Part shown: piece by piece, positions 32,928 to 39,910 of the stretch
How the letters are laid out: each line of letters starts with the position of its first letter
How positions within the stretch are numbered: the stretch's first letter is position 1
Origin: 3-1-20CM-4-69-9 sp963833655
GTDB lineage: Bacteria > Actinomycetota > Thermoleophilia > Gaiellales > Gaiellaceae
Assembly: GCA_963833655.1 (NCBI GenBank)
Contig: CAWHYL010000005.1
Coordinates: forward strand, 310,001-374,000
DNA: 64,000 bases
Reading direction: 5' to 3'
Notes under the pieces: model-generated
The model's database searches: none
What the model was told of the DNA's origin: nothing
The model's input: the letters and a program-made list of their open reading frames with translations, nothing else
Made by a program: the position numbers and the translations under genes

Positions 32928-33195
32928 AGCGGATCTCCTGGCAGGCGCTGTCCTGCTGCTCGCTGTCGTGGCAGCGATGGCCACGCTGCGGCTCCGCCTC
33001 GCCCTGCTGATCACGTTGATCGGCCTCGGAATGCTGCTCGGCTCCGAAGGGCTCGGCGGCATCGAGTTCGACGACGCCGAGCTTGCGCCCTGGATCGGCA
33101 TCGCCGGCCTGGTGCTGATCCTCTTCGAAGGCGGCCTCACGACGAAGTGGGCCGACGCCCGGCGCCGTGCTCGCGCCGACACTCGTGCGTCCGGC
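32928..33195 (+). pseudogene. N-terminal remnant of a cation:proton antiporter (NhaP2/CPA1-type)
   Basis: After TAA at about 32920 the frame reads DLLAGAVLLLAVVAAMATL, then LGMLLGSEGLGGIEFDDAEL and GLVLILFEGGLTTKW, the start of CPA1/NhaP2-type antiporters. A shift near 33155 brings in TPGAVLAPTLVRPAW, the expected next helix, after which homology ends. The remaining roughly 400 residues are missing; the universal stress protein gene follows. A clear gene fragment. Confidence 0.65.
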
Positions 33196-33257
33196 CTGGC
33201 GCGCTCGGATGCGAGCCAGGATGTGGAAGGCGTGCCCGAAGGCTGGGCGCGCAGCAC

Positions 33258-33737
33258 CTACCGCTCGCGGCTGCGCGAGGCGAGGCCGAACCGCGCGATG
33301 CCGCCGGCAAGCACGCGGCTTTCTCCGTTCGTCCGACCATCGCCACCGGCAGTGGCGCCGGGTGGGACGACGACGACCGGACAAGGTGCCCGCCGAGAGA
33401 CGTCGGCCGAAATGCTGCCGAGGAGCGACGAGCGCGGGCCGGTCGAGCCGACGACGATCATTGCCGCCCGGGCCTTCTTCGCAGCGGCGACGAGCGCGTC
33501 CGCCGGGTGGCCCGGCTCCACGGACCAGGCTGCGCCGCAGTCGGCGGAGCTCACGCTCGCGCTGAGCCGCTCGAGCCGCCCGGCGATCGTGGTCACCTCC
33601 GCGTCGGCGGCCGTATCGTCGACCGCACGGACGAAGACCACGCGCAAGCCGAGCTCCCTGCTCAGGACGCGCGCAACCCGCGCTGCGCCCTTCGCCGACT
33701 CCGAATCGTCGACGCCGCAGATGATCGAACCGTTCAC
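33258..33737 (-). CDS. Universal stress protein (UspA family), 3
   Basis: A 159-residue UspA-domain protein: GSIICGVDDSESAKGAARVA, VVFVRAVDD, and the ATP-site GSTGPRSSLLGSISADVSR, which preserves most of the G-x2-G-x9-GS pattern. A tail of about 30 residues after VVVVPPGA is longer than usual. GTG 33737 follows GAGGAGG; the frame is open further but without sense. A shared operator-like motif (33783-33800) lies 46-63 bases upstream. Confidence 0.85.
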   Translation of the reverse strand: MNGSIICGVDDSESAKGAARVARVLSRELGLRVVFVRAVDDTAADAEVTTIAGRLERLSASVSSADCGAAWSVEPGHPADALVAAAKKARAAMIVVGSTGPRSSLLGSISADVSRRAPCPVVVVPPGATAGGDGRTNGESRVLAGGIARFGLASRSRER

Positions 33738-33782
33738 AGATCCTCCTCTGGTGGCTTCTCTCGAGAATGGCCGGCCGCCGCA

Positions 33783-33800
33783 GCGCGCGGTATCGGGCGG
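33783..33800. promoter_or_regulatory. Shared USP motif, site C
   Basis: On the minus strand CCGCCCGATACCGCGCGC, almost identical to site B except for one fewer C. It lies 46-63 bases upstream of the universal stress protein start at 33737. The 33738-33989 space holds nothing else that I recognise. Confidence 0.5.
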
Positions 33801-33989
33801 TGAACCCATCAGCGCGCCATGCCGCCCCCATGAGCCGCGGCCGGCGTCCCCGGTCGACGGATAGCCGCCGGCGAGGACCGCAAAGCTCGCCGACGGCCAC
33901 TCTGAGCGTCGTCCTGTCAAGCCCAACGTGCCCTGGACGAACGGCTAAAGCGTGCCCGCCGTCCGGTGCTCGCGCGCGACAATTCCCGT

Positions 33990-34667
33990 ATGCGCGCACT
34001 CGTCGTCGAGGACGAACCGAAGCTCGCCGCCCTGATCCAGCGCGGGTTGACCGAGGACGGACACGTCGCGGACGTCGCAGGAAGCGGCGAAGACGCCGTC
34101 TGGATGGCGATCGCGACGCCCTACGACGCGATCGTCCTCGACCTGATGCTCCCGGGTATGGACGGGTTCGCGACCTGCCGCGAGCTCCGCCGCCGCGAGA
34201 TCTGGACGCCGGTTCTCATCCTCACGGCCCGCGACGCAGTCGAGGACCGCGTCCACGGCCTCGACACGGGCGCCGACGACTACCTGGTGAAGCCGTTCTC
34301 GTTCGCAGAGCTCGTTGCACGCCTTCGCGCGCTCGCCCGCCGCGCACCGGTCGAGCGCCCGGCGATCCTCGAGGTCGGCGACCTGCGGCTCGACCCTGCC
34401 GGCAAGCGCGCCTGGCGTGGCGACACCGAGCTCTCGTTGTCTCCGACTGAGTTCGCGCTCCTGGAATTCTTCATGCGCCGGCCAGGGGTGACGCTCTCGC
34501 GGGACGACCTCGTCAGGGGCGCATGGGACATGGCGTTCGTGCACCGATCGAACATCGTCGACGTCTACGTCCGTTACCTGCGGGCGAAGATCGACCGCCC
34601 GTTCGAGCGACACGGGCTCGAGACGATTCGCGGTGTCGGTTACCGGCTCCGCGAGGACGCGGGATGA
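33990..34667 (+). CDS. OmpR-family response regulator
   Basis: A 225-residue regulator. Receiver domain: VVEDEPKLAALIQRGL, phospho-acceptor Asp in AIVLDLMLPGMDG, and DDYLVKPFSFAEL. Winged-helix domain: LSPTEFALLEFFMRRPG and the recognition/wing part VDVYVRYLRAKID...ETIRGVGYRL. ATG 33990 starts the domain. The stop shares ATGA with the kinase gene. The TCTCAT direct repeats at 26072 and 36036 have the arrangement its family binds. Confidence 0.94.
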   Translation: MRALVVEDEPKLAALIQRGLTEDGHVADVAGSGEDAVWMAIATPYDAIVLDLMLPGMDGFATCRELRRREIWTPVLILTARDAVEDRVHGLDTGADDYLVKPFSFAELVARLRALARRAPVERPAILEVGDLRLDPAGKRAWRGDTELSLSPTEFALLEFFMRRPGVTLSRDDLVRGAWDMAFVHRSNIVDVYVRYLRAKIDRPFERHGLETIRGVGYRLREDAG

Positions 34668-36019
34668 TCGGACGGCTCCCGATCCGGCTGCGCGTGGCGC
34701 TTCCATTCGCCGCGGCGATGGCGCTCGTGCTCGCGGGAATGGCGATCTTCGTCTATCTGCGCGTCGGCAATGCGCTCCTCGCCTCGGCCGATCAGAACCT
34801 CCGCGCGCAGATCGGCGAGCTGAGCGGGAACGTCGAGCACGGGAGCGGCTTCGCCGACCGGGATCGGGCCGGCGCCGCGACCGTCGGGCAGCTCATCCGC
34901 CCCGACGGGACAGTCGGTCGCTCCACACCCGCCGGCATGCCCGCTCTGCTGTCCGAGGGGCGACGCCGGGAGGTTCTCGCCGGCCGCACGCTGCACTGGA
35001 GTGCACGTATCGCGGGGCTCCGCGACGTTTGGCGACTCGTCGCCGAGCCCGTCCGGACACGTGACGGCGGTGCGGCGCTCGTCGCCGCGACATCGCTCGC
35101 CGCGCGAGACGAGGCGCTCGACCGGCTCAGCCGGGAGCTCCTCCTCGCCGTGCCACTCGCCGTCGCGATTGCAACGCTCGGCGGCTATCTCGTCGCTGCC
35201 GCTGCGCTGCGACCCGTCGACGCGATGCGCGCCCGTGCCGCCGATATCACCGCGTCGAAACCGGGGCAGCGCCTGCCGGTGCCCGAAGCGCGGGACGAGC
35301 TGTCGCGCCTCGCCTCGACGCTCAACGAGATGCTTGCGCGACTCGAAGCTGCCTTCGAGCACGAGCGCCGCTTCGTCGACGACGCGAGCCACGAGCTGCG
35401 CACCCCGCTGACGATGCTGCGGACCGAGCTCGAGCTCGCGTTGCGTCAGAAGCGGTCGCGAGCGGAGCTCGAGGCCGCCTTGCAATCCGCCGCCGAGGAG
35501 ACGGAATGGTTGAACCAGCTTGCCGACGACCTGCTGCTGATCGCGCGGTCGGACCAGGGCCGGCTGCCGGTCCGGCCGCAGCAACTGGACACGCGTGCCA
35601 TCCTCGACACCGTCGCGGAGCGCTTCGGCGCCACCGCCGCCGCGCACGGGCGGCAGGTCGTCGTCGCGTCAGGGCGCTCGATACCGGTCGTCGCGGATCG
35701 GATGCGACTCGAGCAGGCACTCGGCAATCTCGTCGCCAACGCGCTCCGCTACGGCACCGGCGGCGTCGCCCTTCACGCCGCGGTCGAGGACGGAACGGTC
35801 GAGCTGCATGTCACCGACGAGGGGCGCGGGTTCGCGCCAGACTTCATCCCGCGGGCGTTCGACCGCTTCAGCCGTGCAGACGCGGTGCGCGCCACCGGCG
35901 GGAGCGGGTTGGGCCTCGCCATCGTGGCGCTGATCGCGGAGGCACACGGAGGGAGCGCCGGCGTCGCGAACCGCCCCTCCGGAGGTGCCGACGCCTGGAT
36001 CGCGCTGCCGCGGCGTTAA
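34664..36019 (+). CDS. Sensor histidine kinase (HAMP, HisKA, HATPase)
   Basis: A 451-residue kinase: membrane helices at about 10-32 and 160-182 flank an extracytoplasmic sensor domain of about 125 residues without recognised family. HAMP (ALRPVDAMRARAADI), HisKA with His in FVDDASHELRTPLTMLR, then N-box (LVANALRYG), DEGRGFAPDF and GSGLGLAIV complete the catalytic core. It forms a pair with the preceding OmpR-type regulator and precedes the electron-transfer operon, which it may control. Confidence 0.93.
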   Translation: MIGRLPIRLRVALPFAAAMALVLAGMAIFVYLRVGNALLASADQNLRAQIGELSGNVEHGSGFADRDRAGAATVGQLIRPDGTVGRSTPAGMPALLSEGRRREVLAGRTLHWSARIAGLRDVWRLVAEPVRTRDGGAALVAATSLAARDEALDRLSRELLLAVPLAVAIATLGGYLVAAAALRPVDAMRARAADITASKPGQRLPVPEARDELSRLASTLNEMLARLEAAFEHERRFVDDASHELRTPLTMLRTELELALRQKRSRAELEAALQSAAEETEWLNQLADDLLLIARSDQGRLPVRPQQLDTRAILDTVAERFGATAAAHGRQVVVASGRSIPVVADRMRLEQALGNLVANALRYGTGGVALHAAVEDGTVELHVTDEGRGFAPDFIPRAFDRFSRADAVRATGGSGLGLAIVALIAEAHGGSAGVANRPSGGADAWIALPRR

Positions 36020-36035
36020 TCCGCCCTCAACGGGG

Positions 36036-36053
36036 CTCTCATCGTCGTCTCAT
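36036..36053. promoter_or_regulatory. TCTCAT direct repeat (11-bp period), copy 2
   Basis: CTCTCATCGTCGTCTCAT, identical to 26072-26089, lies between the histidine kinase stop and the ATG at 36084. Position and period suit an OmpR-type activator site for the electron-transfer operon. Confidence 0.5.
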
Positions 36054-36083
36054 GCGCGGCGGGCAAGCTGGCGCACGAGCTCG

Positions 36084-36416
36084 ATGGAACCTGACGTCTC
36101 CCCGCAGCGCGCCCGCCTCGCCCGGGACACCGGGCTCGCGCGCCTGCGGCGATTGACCGGCGCCGCGGTCGCCGCGGCCCTTGGCCTGACGGCGATCTTC
36201 GCCGGGGCGGCCGCCAGCTCGACACATCCGCGCAAGCCCGTGCGAACGGTGCGAGTGCGCTCGACGCGACGCATCGTCTCGACGCCGGCGCTGCCCCCGG
36301 CCCAGCCGCCCTCGCCGAGCGGCGAGGATGCGGCGCCCTCCCCCTCGCCGACCCCTCCCGCGTCGCCGCCGGCCGCCACGGTCAGCCCGCCCGTCGCCGT
36401 CTCCGGAGGCTCGTGA
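36084..36416 (+). CDS. Proline-rich single-TM protein
   Basis: A 110-residue protein with a basic N-terminus, one membrane helix (LTGAAVAAALGLTAIFAGAA, about 24-43) and an exported tail rich in Pro, Ser, Ala and Thr. No ligand or cofactor motif, such as the Ser/Thr-Gly-Ala-Thr flavinylation site, is seen. Stop overlaps the apbE start (GTGA). It may be an anchor or scaffold for the membrane redox complex encoded downstream. Confidence 0.65.
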   Translation: MEPDVSPQRARLARDTGLARLRRLTGAAVAAALGLTAIFAGAAASSTHPRKPVRTVRVRSTRRIVSTPALPPAQPPSPSGEDAAPSPSPTPPASPPAATVSPPVAVSGGS

Positions 36417-37327
36417 GAGCCGAGACTTCGCGGGCGCTCGGCACGAAGGTCGTCCTCGTAGTGAGCCAGCCGGCGGCGCTCGAACGCGCATCGGAGCTCC
36501 TCGCCGCGGAGCTCGACGACGTCGACCGGGCGTGCAGCCGCTTCCGCTCCGACTCGGAGCTGACGCGCTTGAACGCCGCCGCCGGCGGGCCGACGCCGGT
36601 CGGGCGGCTGCTGTACGAGGCGCTGGAGACCGCCGTCGCGGCTGCCGAGGCAACCGGGGGCCTGGTCGACCCGACGGTCGGACGGACGCTTCGCCAGTCC
36701 GGGTACGACCGGACGTTCGCCGTCGTCCGCGCACGGGACGGATCGCTCCGACCCGCCTACGCCACGACGCCGGGCTGGCGCTCGATCGTGCTCGACCCGG
36801 AGCGCCGCACGGTCGGCCTCGCCCCCGGCACCGAGCTCGATCTCGGCGCGACGGCGAAGGCGCTTGCAGCGGATCGTGCAGCACGCGCGATCGCCGCGGA
36901 CACAGGCTCTGCCGTGCTCGTCTCGCTCGGCGGCGACGTCGCCGTCGGCGGCGACGCTCCGGGCACCGGCTGGTCGATCCGCATCGCGGAGGACAACGCA
37001 GCGCCGCTCGACACCGACGGGCCGGTCGTCGCCGTCGCGAGCGGCGGGCTCGCGACCTCGTCGACGACCGTCCGCCGCTGGGCGACGACGGACGGCGTGC
37101 TTCACCACATCGTCGATCCGCGAACGGGGCGGCCCGCGCCCGTACACTGGCGGACGGTCACCGTCGCGGCGTCGTCCTGCGTCGGCGCCAACACCGCGAG
37201 CACCGCAGCGGTCGTCCTCGGCGAGCATGCGATCGAGTGGCTGGAGTCGCTCCGCGTCCCGGCACGGCTCGTGCGCTACGACGGCGCCGTCACGTGCACC
37301 GGCGGCTGGCCGGGAGACGCTGCGTGA
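36413..37327 (+). CDS. apbE: ApbE-type FAD:protein FMN transferase
   Basis: A 304-residue enzyme that transfers FMN from FAD to a Thr/Ser of target proteins. DVDRACSRFRSDSELTRLNA, GTELDLGATAKALAADRAA, SLGGDVAVGG and HHIVDPRTGRPAP are family motifs. No lipoprotein signal is visible, unlike many ApbE proteins, so its location is uncertain. It overlaps both neighbours by 4 bases. Its flavinylated partner is not obvious in the operon. Confidence 0.9.
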   Translation: MRAETSRALGTKVVLVVSQPAALERASELLAAELDDVDRACSRFRSDSELTRLNAAAGGPTPVGRLLYEALETAVAAAEATGGLVDPTVGRTLRQSGYDRTFAVVRARDGSLRPAYATTPGWRSIVLDPERRTVGLAPGTELDLGATAKALAADRAARAIAADTGSAVLVSLGGDVAVGGDAPGTGWSIRIAEDNAAPLDTDGPVVAVASGGLATSSTTVRRWATTDGVLHHIVDPRTGRPAPVHWRTVTVAASSCVGANTASTAAVVLGEHAIEWLESLRVPARLVRYDGAVTCTGGWPGDAA

Positions 37328-38409
37328 TCGCCGCGGCTGCAAACGCGAAGACCCTCTGGTACGTCACCCGCGGGACCGGCGTCGTCGCACTCCTCCTGTT
37401 GACGGCATCGGTCGTGCTCGGGACGCTCAGCTCCGCACGCTGGAAGACCGGTCGCATGCCGCGGTTCGTCGTCGGAGGGCTGCACCGGAACCTGACGCTC
37501 GTCGCAGTGGCCTTCGTCGTCGTGCACGTCGTGACCACCGTCGCCGACAGCTTCGCGCCGATCAGGCTCACGGACGGCCTGTTTCCGTTCCTTTCGCCGT
37601 ACAGGCCGCTCTGGCTCGGCCTCGGAACGGTCGCGTTCGACCTCGTGCTCGCACTCGTCGTGACGAGCCTCGTACGCGTACGACTCGGCTACCGCAACTG
37701 GCGCTTCGTCCATTGGCTCGCCTACGCGGCGTGGCCGGTCGCGCTCGTCCATGCGTTCGGTACCGGCAGCGACGCGCGCTTCGGGTGGATGGCTGTCCTC
37801 GGCTTCACGAGCTGCGCTGCAGTTGCAGCGGCGGTGCTGGTCAGGATCACGCGCGAGACCGGCGCGCCCGGACGACGAACTGCCGCGTTCGCGGCGACGA
37901 TCGTCCTGCCACTCGCGCTCTTCGGCTGGTACCTCGCCGGGCCGTCGCAGGCCGGCTGGGCGAAACGGTCGGGGACACCGAGTGCGCTCCTGCGTCGACG
38001 AGTGCGCGCGACACAGTCGATCGCAGCGGTGACGCGAACGTCGCTCCCGCAGCAGTCGTTCAAGGCGGCGCTCGCCGGACGGCTGCAGGAAGACGGGCCG
38101 CGAGCGGACGGGCTGATCACGATCACGATCGACGCGCACGTGCGTGGCGGCGTTCGCGGAGTGCTCCGGATCACGCTGTGGGGACTGCCGTCCGACGGCG
38201 GCGGCGTCGCGCTGACTGCGAGCGACGTGGCGTTCGGCGCGTCCGGAACGAGCGAGCCGTACGTCGGCAAGGTGGTGTCGCTAGCCGGCGACCACGTCGA
38301 CGCCGAGCTCGCGAACGCAGCCAACGGCCGGCTGAGGCTGAGCATCGCCCTCCACCTCGACCGCGCGTCGGGCGACGTCACCGGGCTCGTGCGAGGGCAG
38401 GCGTCTTGA
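37324..38409 (+). CDS. Ferric-reductase-like transmembrane protein with extra C-terminal domain
   Basis: A 361-residue protein. Residues about 10-215 hold six membrane helices of the ferric reductase/YedZ type, with candidate haem ligands in GGLHRNLTLVAVAFVVVHVV and WRFVHWLAYAAWPVALVHAF. Residues about 235-361 are a soluble beta-rich domain (LITITIDAHVRGGVRGVLRI) of unknown family. It would pass electrons across the membrane using two haems. GTG start shared with the apbE stop (GTGA). Confidence 0.8.
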   Translation: MIAAAANAKTLWYVTRGTGVVALLLLTASVVLGTLSSARWKTGRMPRFVVGGLHRNLTLVAVAFVVVHVVTTVADSFAPIRLTDGLFPFLSPYRPLWLGLGTVAFDLVLALVVTSLVRVRLGYRNWRFVHWLAYAAWPVALVHAFGTGSDARFGWMAVLGFTSCAAVAAAVLVRITRETGAPGRRTAAFAATIVLPLALFGWYLAGPSQAGWAKRSGTPSALLRRRVRATQSIAAVTRTSLPQQSFKAALAGRLQEDGPRADGLITITIDAHVRGGVRGVLRITLWGLPSDGGGVALTASDVAFGASGTSEPYVGKVVSLAGDHVDAELANAANGRLRLSIALHLDRASGDVTGLVRGQAS

Positions 38410-38420
38410 GGACAGAAGCG

Positions 38421-39701
38421 ATGAGCCCGAGACGCCCGACCGTCGAGCGCTCCGGCACAGCGAGCCTGCCGCGCCTGCTTGCCGCCGTCCGCGAAGACGG
38501 CCGGCCCGAGTCGTTGCGCAGCAACATCGCGCGCTACGGCACGACGGGCGAGGCGGCCCGCGGGTCGGATCTGATCGATGAGATCGACGCGAGCGGGCTG
38601 ACCGGCCGCGGCGGCGGGGCCTTTCCGACTGCGCTCAAGCTTCGCGCCGTCGCCGGCGGGAGGCGTCGCCCGGTGGTGGTCGTCAACGGCGCCGAGAGCG
38701 AGCCCGCGAGCGGAAAGGATCGAGGCCTCGTGCGCACGCTGCCCCACCTCGTGCTCGACGGCGCCGTTCTCGCCGCCGAGGCAGTCGGTGCTCGGGAGGT
38801 CATCGTCGCCGTGGGCCGGCGCAGCGTGCGCGAGCGAGACGTCGTCGCAGCGGCGCTCGCGGAGCGCGCTCGAGAGCGGTTCGACAGCGGCGTGAAGATC
38901 CGGCTCGTCGACGTGCCGTCAGGCTTTGTCTCGGGCGAGGAGACCGCCCTGATCAGCTTTCTCAACGGCGGCGCGGCCAAGCCGACGTCGATCCCACCGC
39001 GACCGTTCGAGCGCGGAGTCGGCGGCGCGCCGACTCTCGTCCAGAACGTCGAGACGCTCTGCCACCTCGCACTGATCGCCCGCTTCGGCAGCGCGTGGTT
39101 TCGAGAGCTCGGAACGACGCGCGAGCCCGGCTCCGTGCTCGTCACGATCTTCGGCGCGGTGCGGCGCCGCGGCATTCACGAGTTCGAGCTCGGCACGCCG
39201 CTCTCGCAGGTCATCTCCGAGGCCGGCGGCCTCACGGGCCCCGTCTCGGGGCTGCTCGTCGGAGGCTATTTCGGCTCCTGGCTGGCGCCGAGCGCGATCG
39301 ACGAGCTCCGGCTGCTCGACGCCGACCTGCCGCTCGGTGCGCGCGCGATCGTCGTGCTTCCGGGCGACACCTGCGCGATCGGAGAAGTCGCGCGCGTCGC
39401 GCGCTACCTCGCCGGCGCGAGCGCCGGTCAGTGCGGACCCTGCGTGCACGGGCTCGACGCGATCGCCGGCGCCATGGAGCAGCTCGTCACCGGGAGCGCC
39501 GATGCCGCGCCCCGAATTCGCCGCTGGGCCGACATGGTCGCCGGACGCGGCGCCTGCAGGCATCCCGACGGCGCGACGCAGTTCATCGCGAGCGCGCTCG
39601 ACGTGTTTGCCGACGAGACGACGGCGCACGTCCGCTACGGCCGCTGCCCCTCCAGGCTGCGCGGCGTCCTGCCGATGCCGGAGCATGGAGCACGAACATG
39701 A
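38421..39701 (+). CDS. NuoF/RnfC-like NADH-binding flavo-iron-sulfur protein
   Basis: A 426-residue relative of the 51-kDa subunit of complex I. GLTGRGGGAFPTALKL is the NADH/FMN glycine-rich loop; VVVNGAESEPASGKDR the FMN strand; PRPFERGVGGAPTLVQNVETL is highly diagnostic. An SLBB-like segment follows, and ASAGQCGPCVHGL with a later CRHPDG give the C-x2-C...C Fe-S ligands. It likely oxidises NAD(P)H and passes electrons to the ferredoxin encoded next (ATGA overlap). ATG 38421 used. Confidence 0.88.
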   Translation: MSPRRPTVERSGTASLPRLLAAVREDGRPESLRSNIARYGTTGEAARGSDLIDEIDASGLTGRGGGAFPTALKLRAVAGGRRRPVVVVNGAESEPASGKDRGLVRTLPHLVLDGAVLAAEAVGAREVIVAVGRRSVRERDVVAAALAERARERFDSGVKIRLVDVPSGFVSGEETALISFLNGGAAKPTSIPPRPFERGVGGAPTLVQNVETLCHLALIARFGSAWFRELGTTREPGSVLVTIFGAVRRRGIHEFELGTPLSQVISEAGGLTGPVSGLLVGGYFGSWLAPSAIDELRLLDADLPLGARAIVVLPGDTCAIGEVARVARYLAGASAGQCGPCVHGLDAIAGAMEQLVTGSADAAPRIRRWADMVAGRGACRHPDGATQFIASALDVFADETTAHVRYGRCPSRLRGVLPMPEHGART

Positions 39702-39910
39702 AGCTGCGGGTGAACCCGATCGCCTGCGACGGTCACGGCCTGTGTGCCGAGCTCCTGCCGGAGCTCGTCCGCCTCGACGACTGGGGCTATCCGATCGTCG
39801 ACGCAGACGAGGTGCCGCGGCAGCTCGAGGCGCTGGCGCGCAGAGCCGTGGATGTCTGCCCGACGCTCGCGCTGGCGTTGGAACGCACGTCGCCGGGACA
39901 GTCGCGATGA
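39698..39910 (+). CDS. Ferredoxin, single-cluster (3Fe-4S/4Fe-4S) type
   Basis: A 70-residue ferredoxin: CDGHGLC near residues 10-16 and VDVCPTLAL near 52-60. The second Cys of the usual CxxCxxC is His (CxxHxxC), as in P450-linked actinobacterial ferredoxins with a 3Fe-4S or labile 4Fe-4S cluster. Both ends overlap neighbours by 4 bases (ATGA), so stoichiometric translation with the NuoF-like and DUF2156 proteins is likely. Confidence 0.9.
   Translation: MKLRVNPIACDGHGLCAELLPELVRLDDWGYPIVDADEVPRQLEALARRAVDVCPTLALALERTSPGQSR

Noticed and set aside
36328..39701. Long plus-strand ORFs overlapping the redox operon
   Set aside because: Their recognisable parts are only the tails of the real ferric-reductase-like and NuoF-like genes; the rest is shadow coding.
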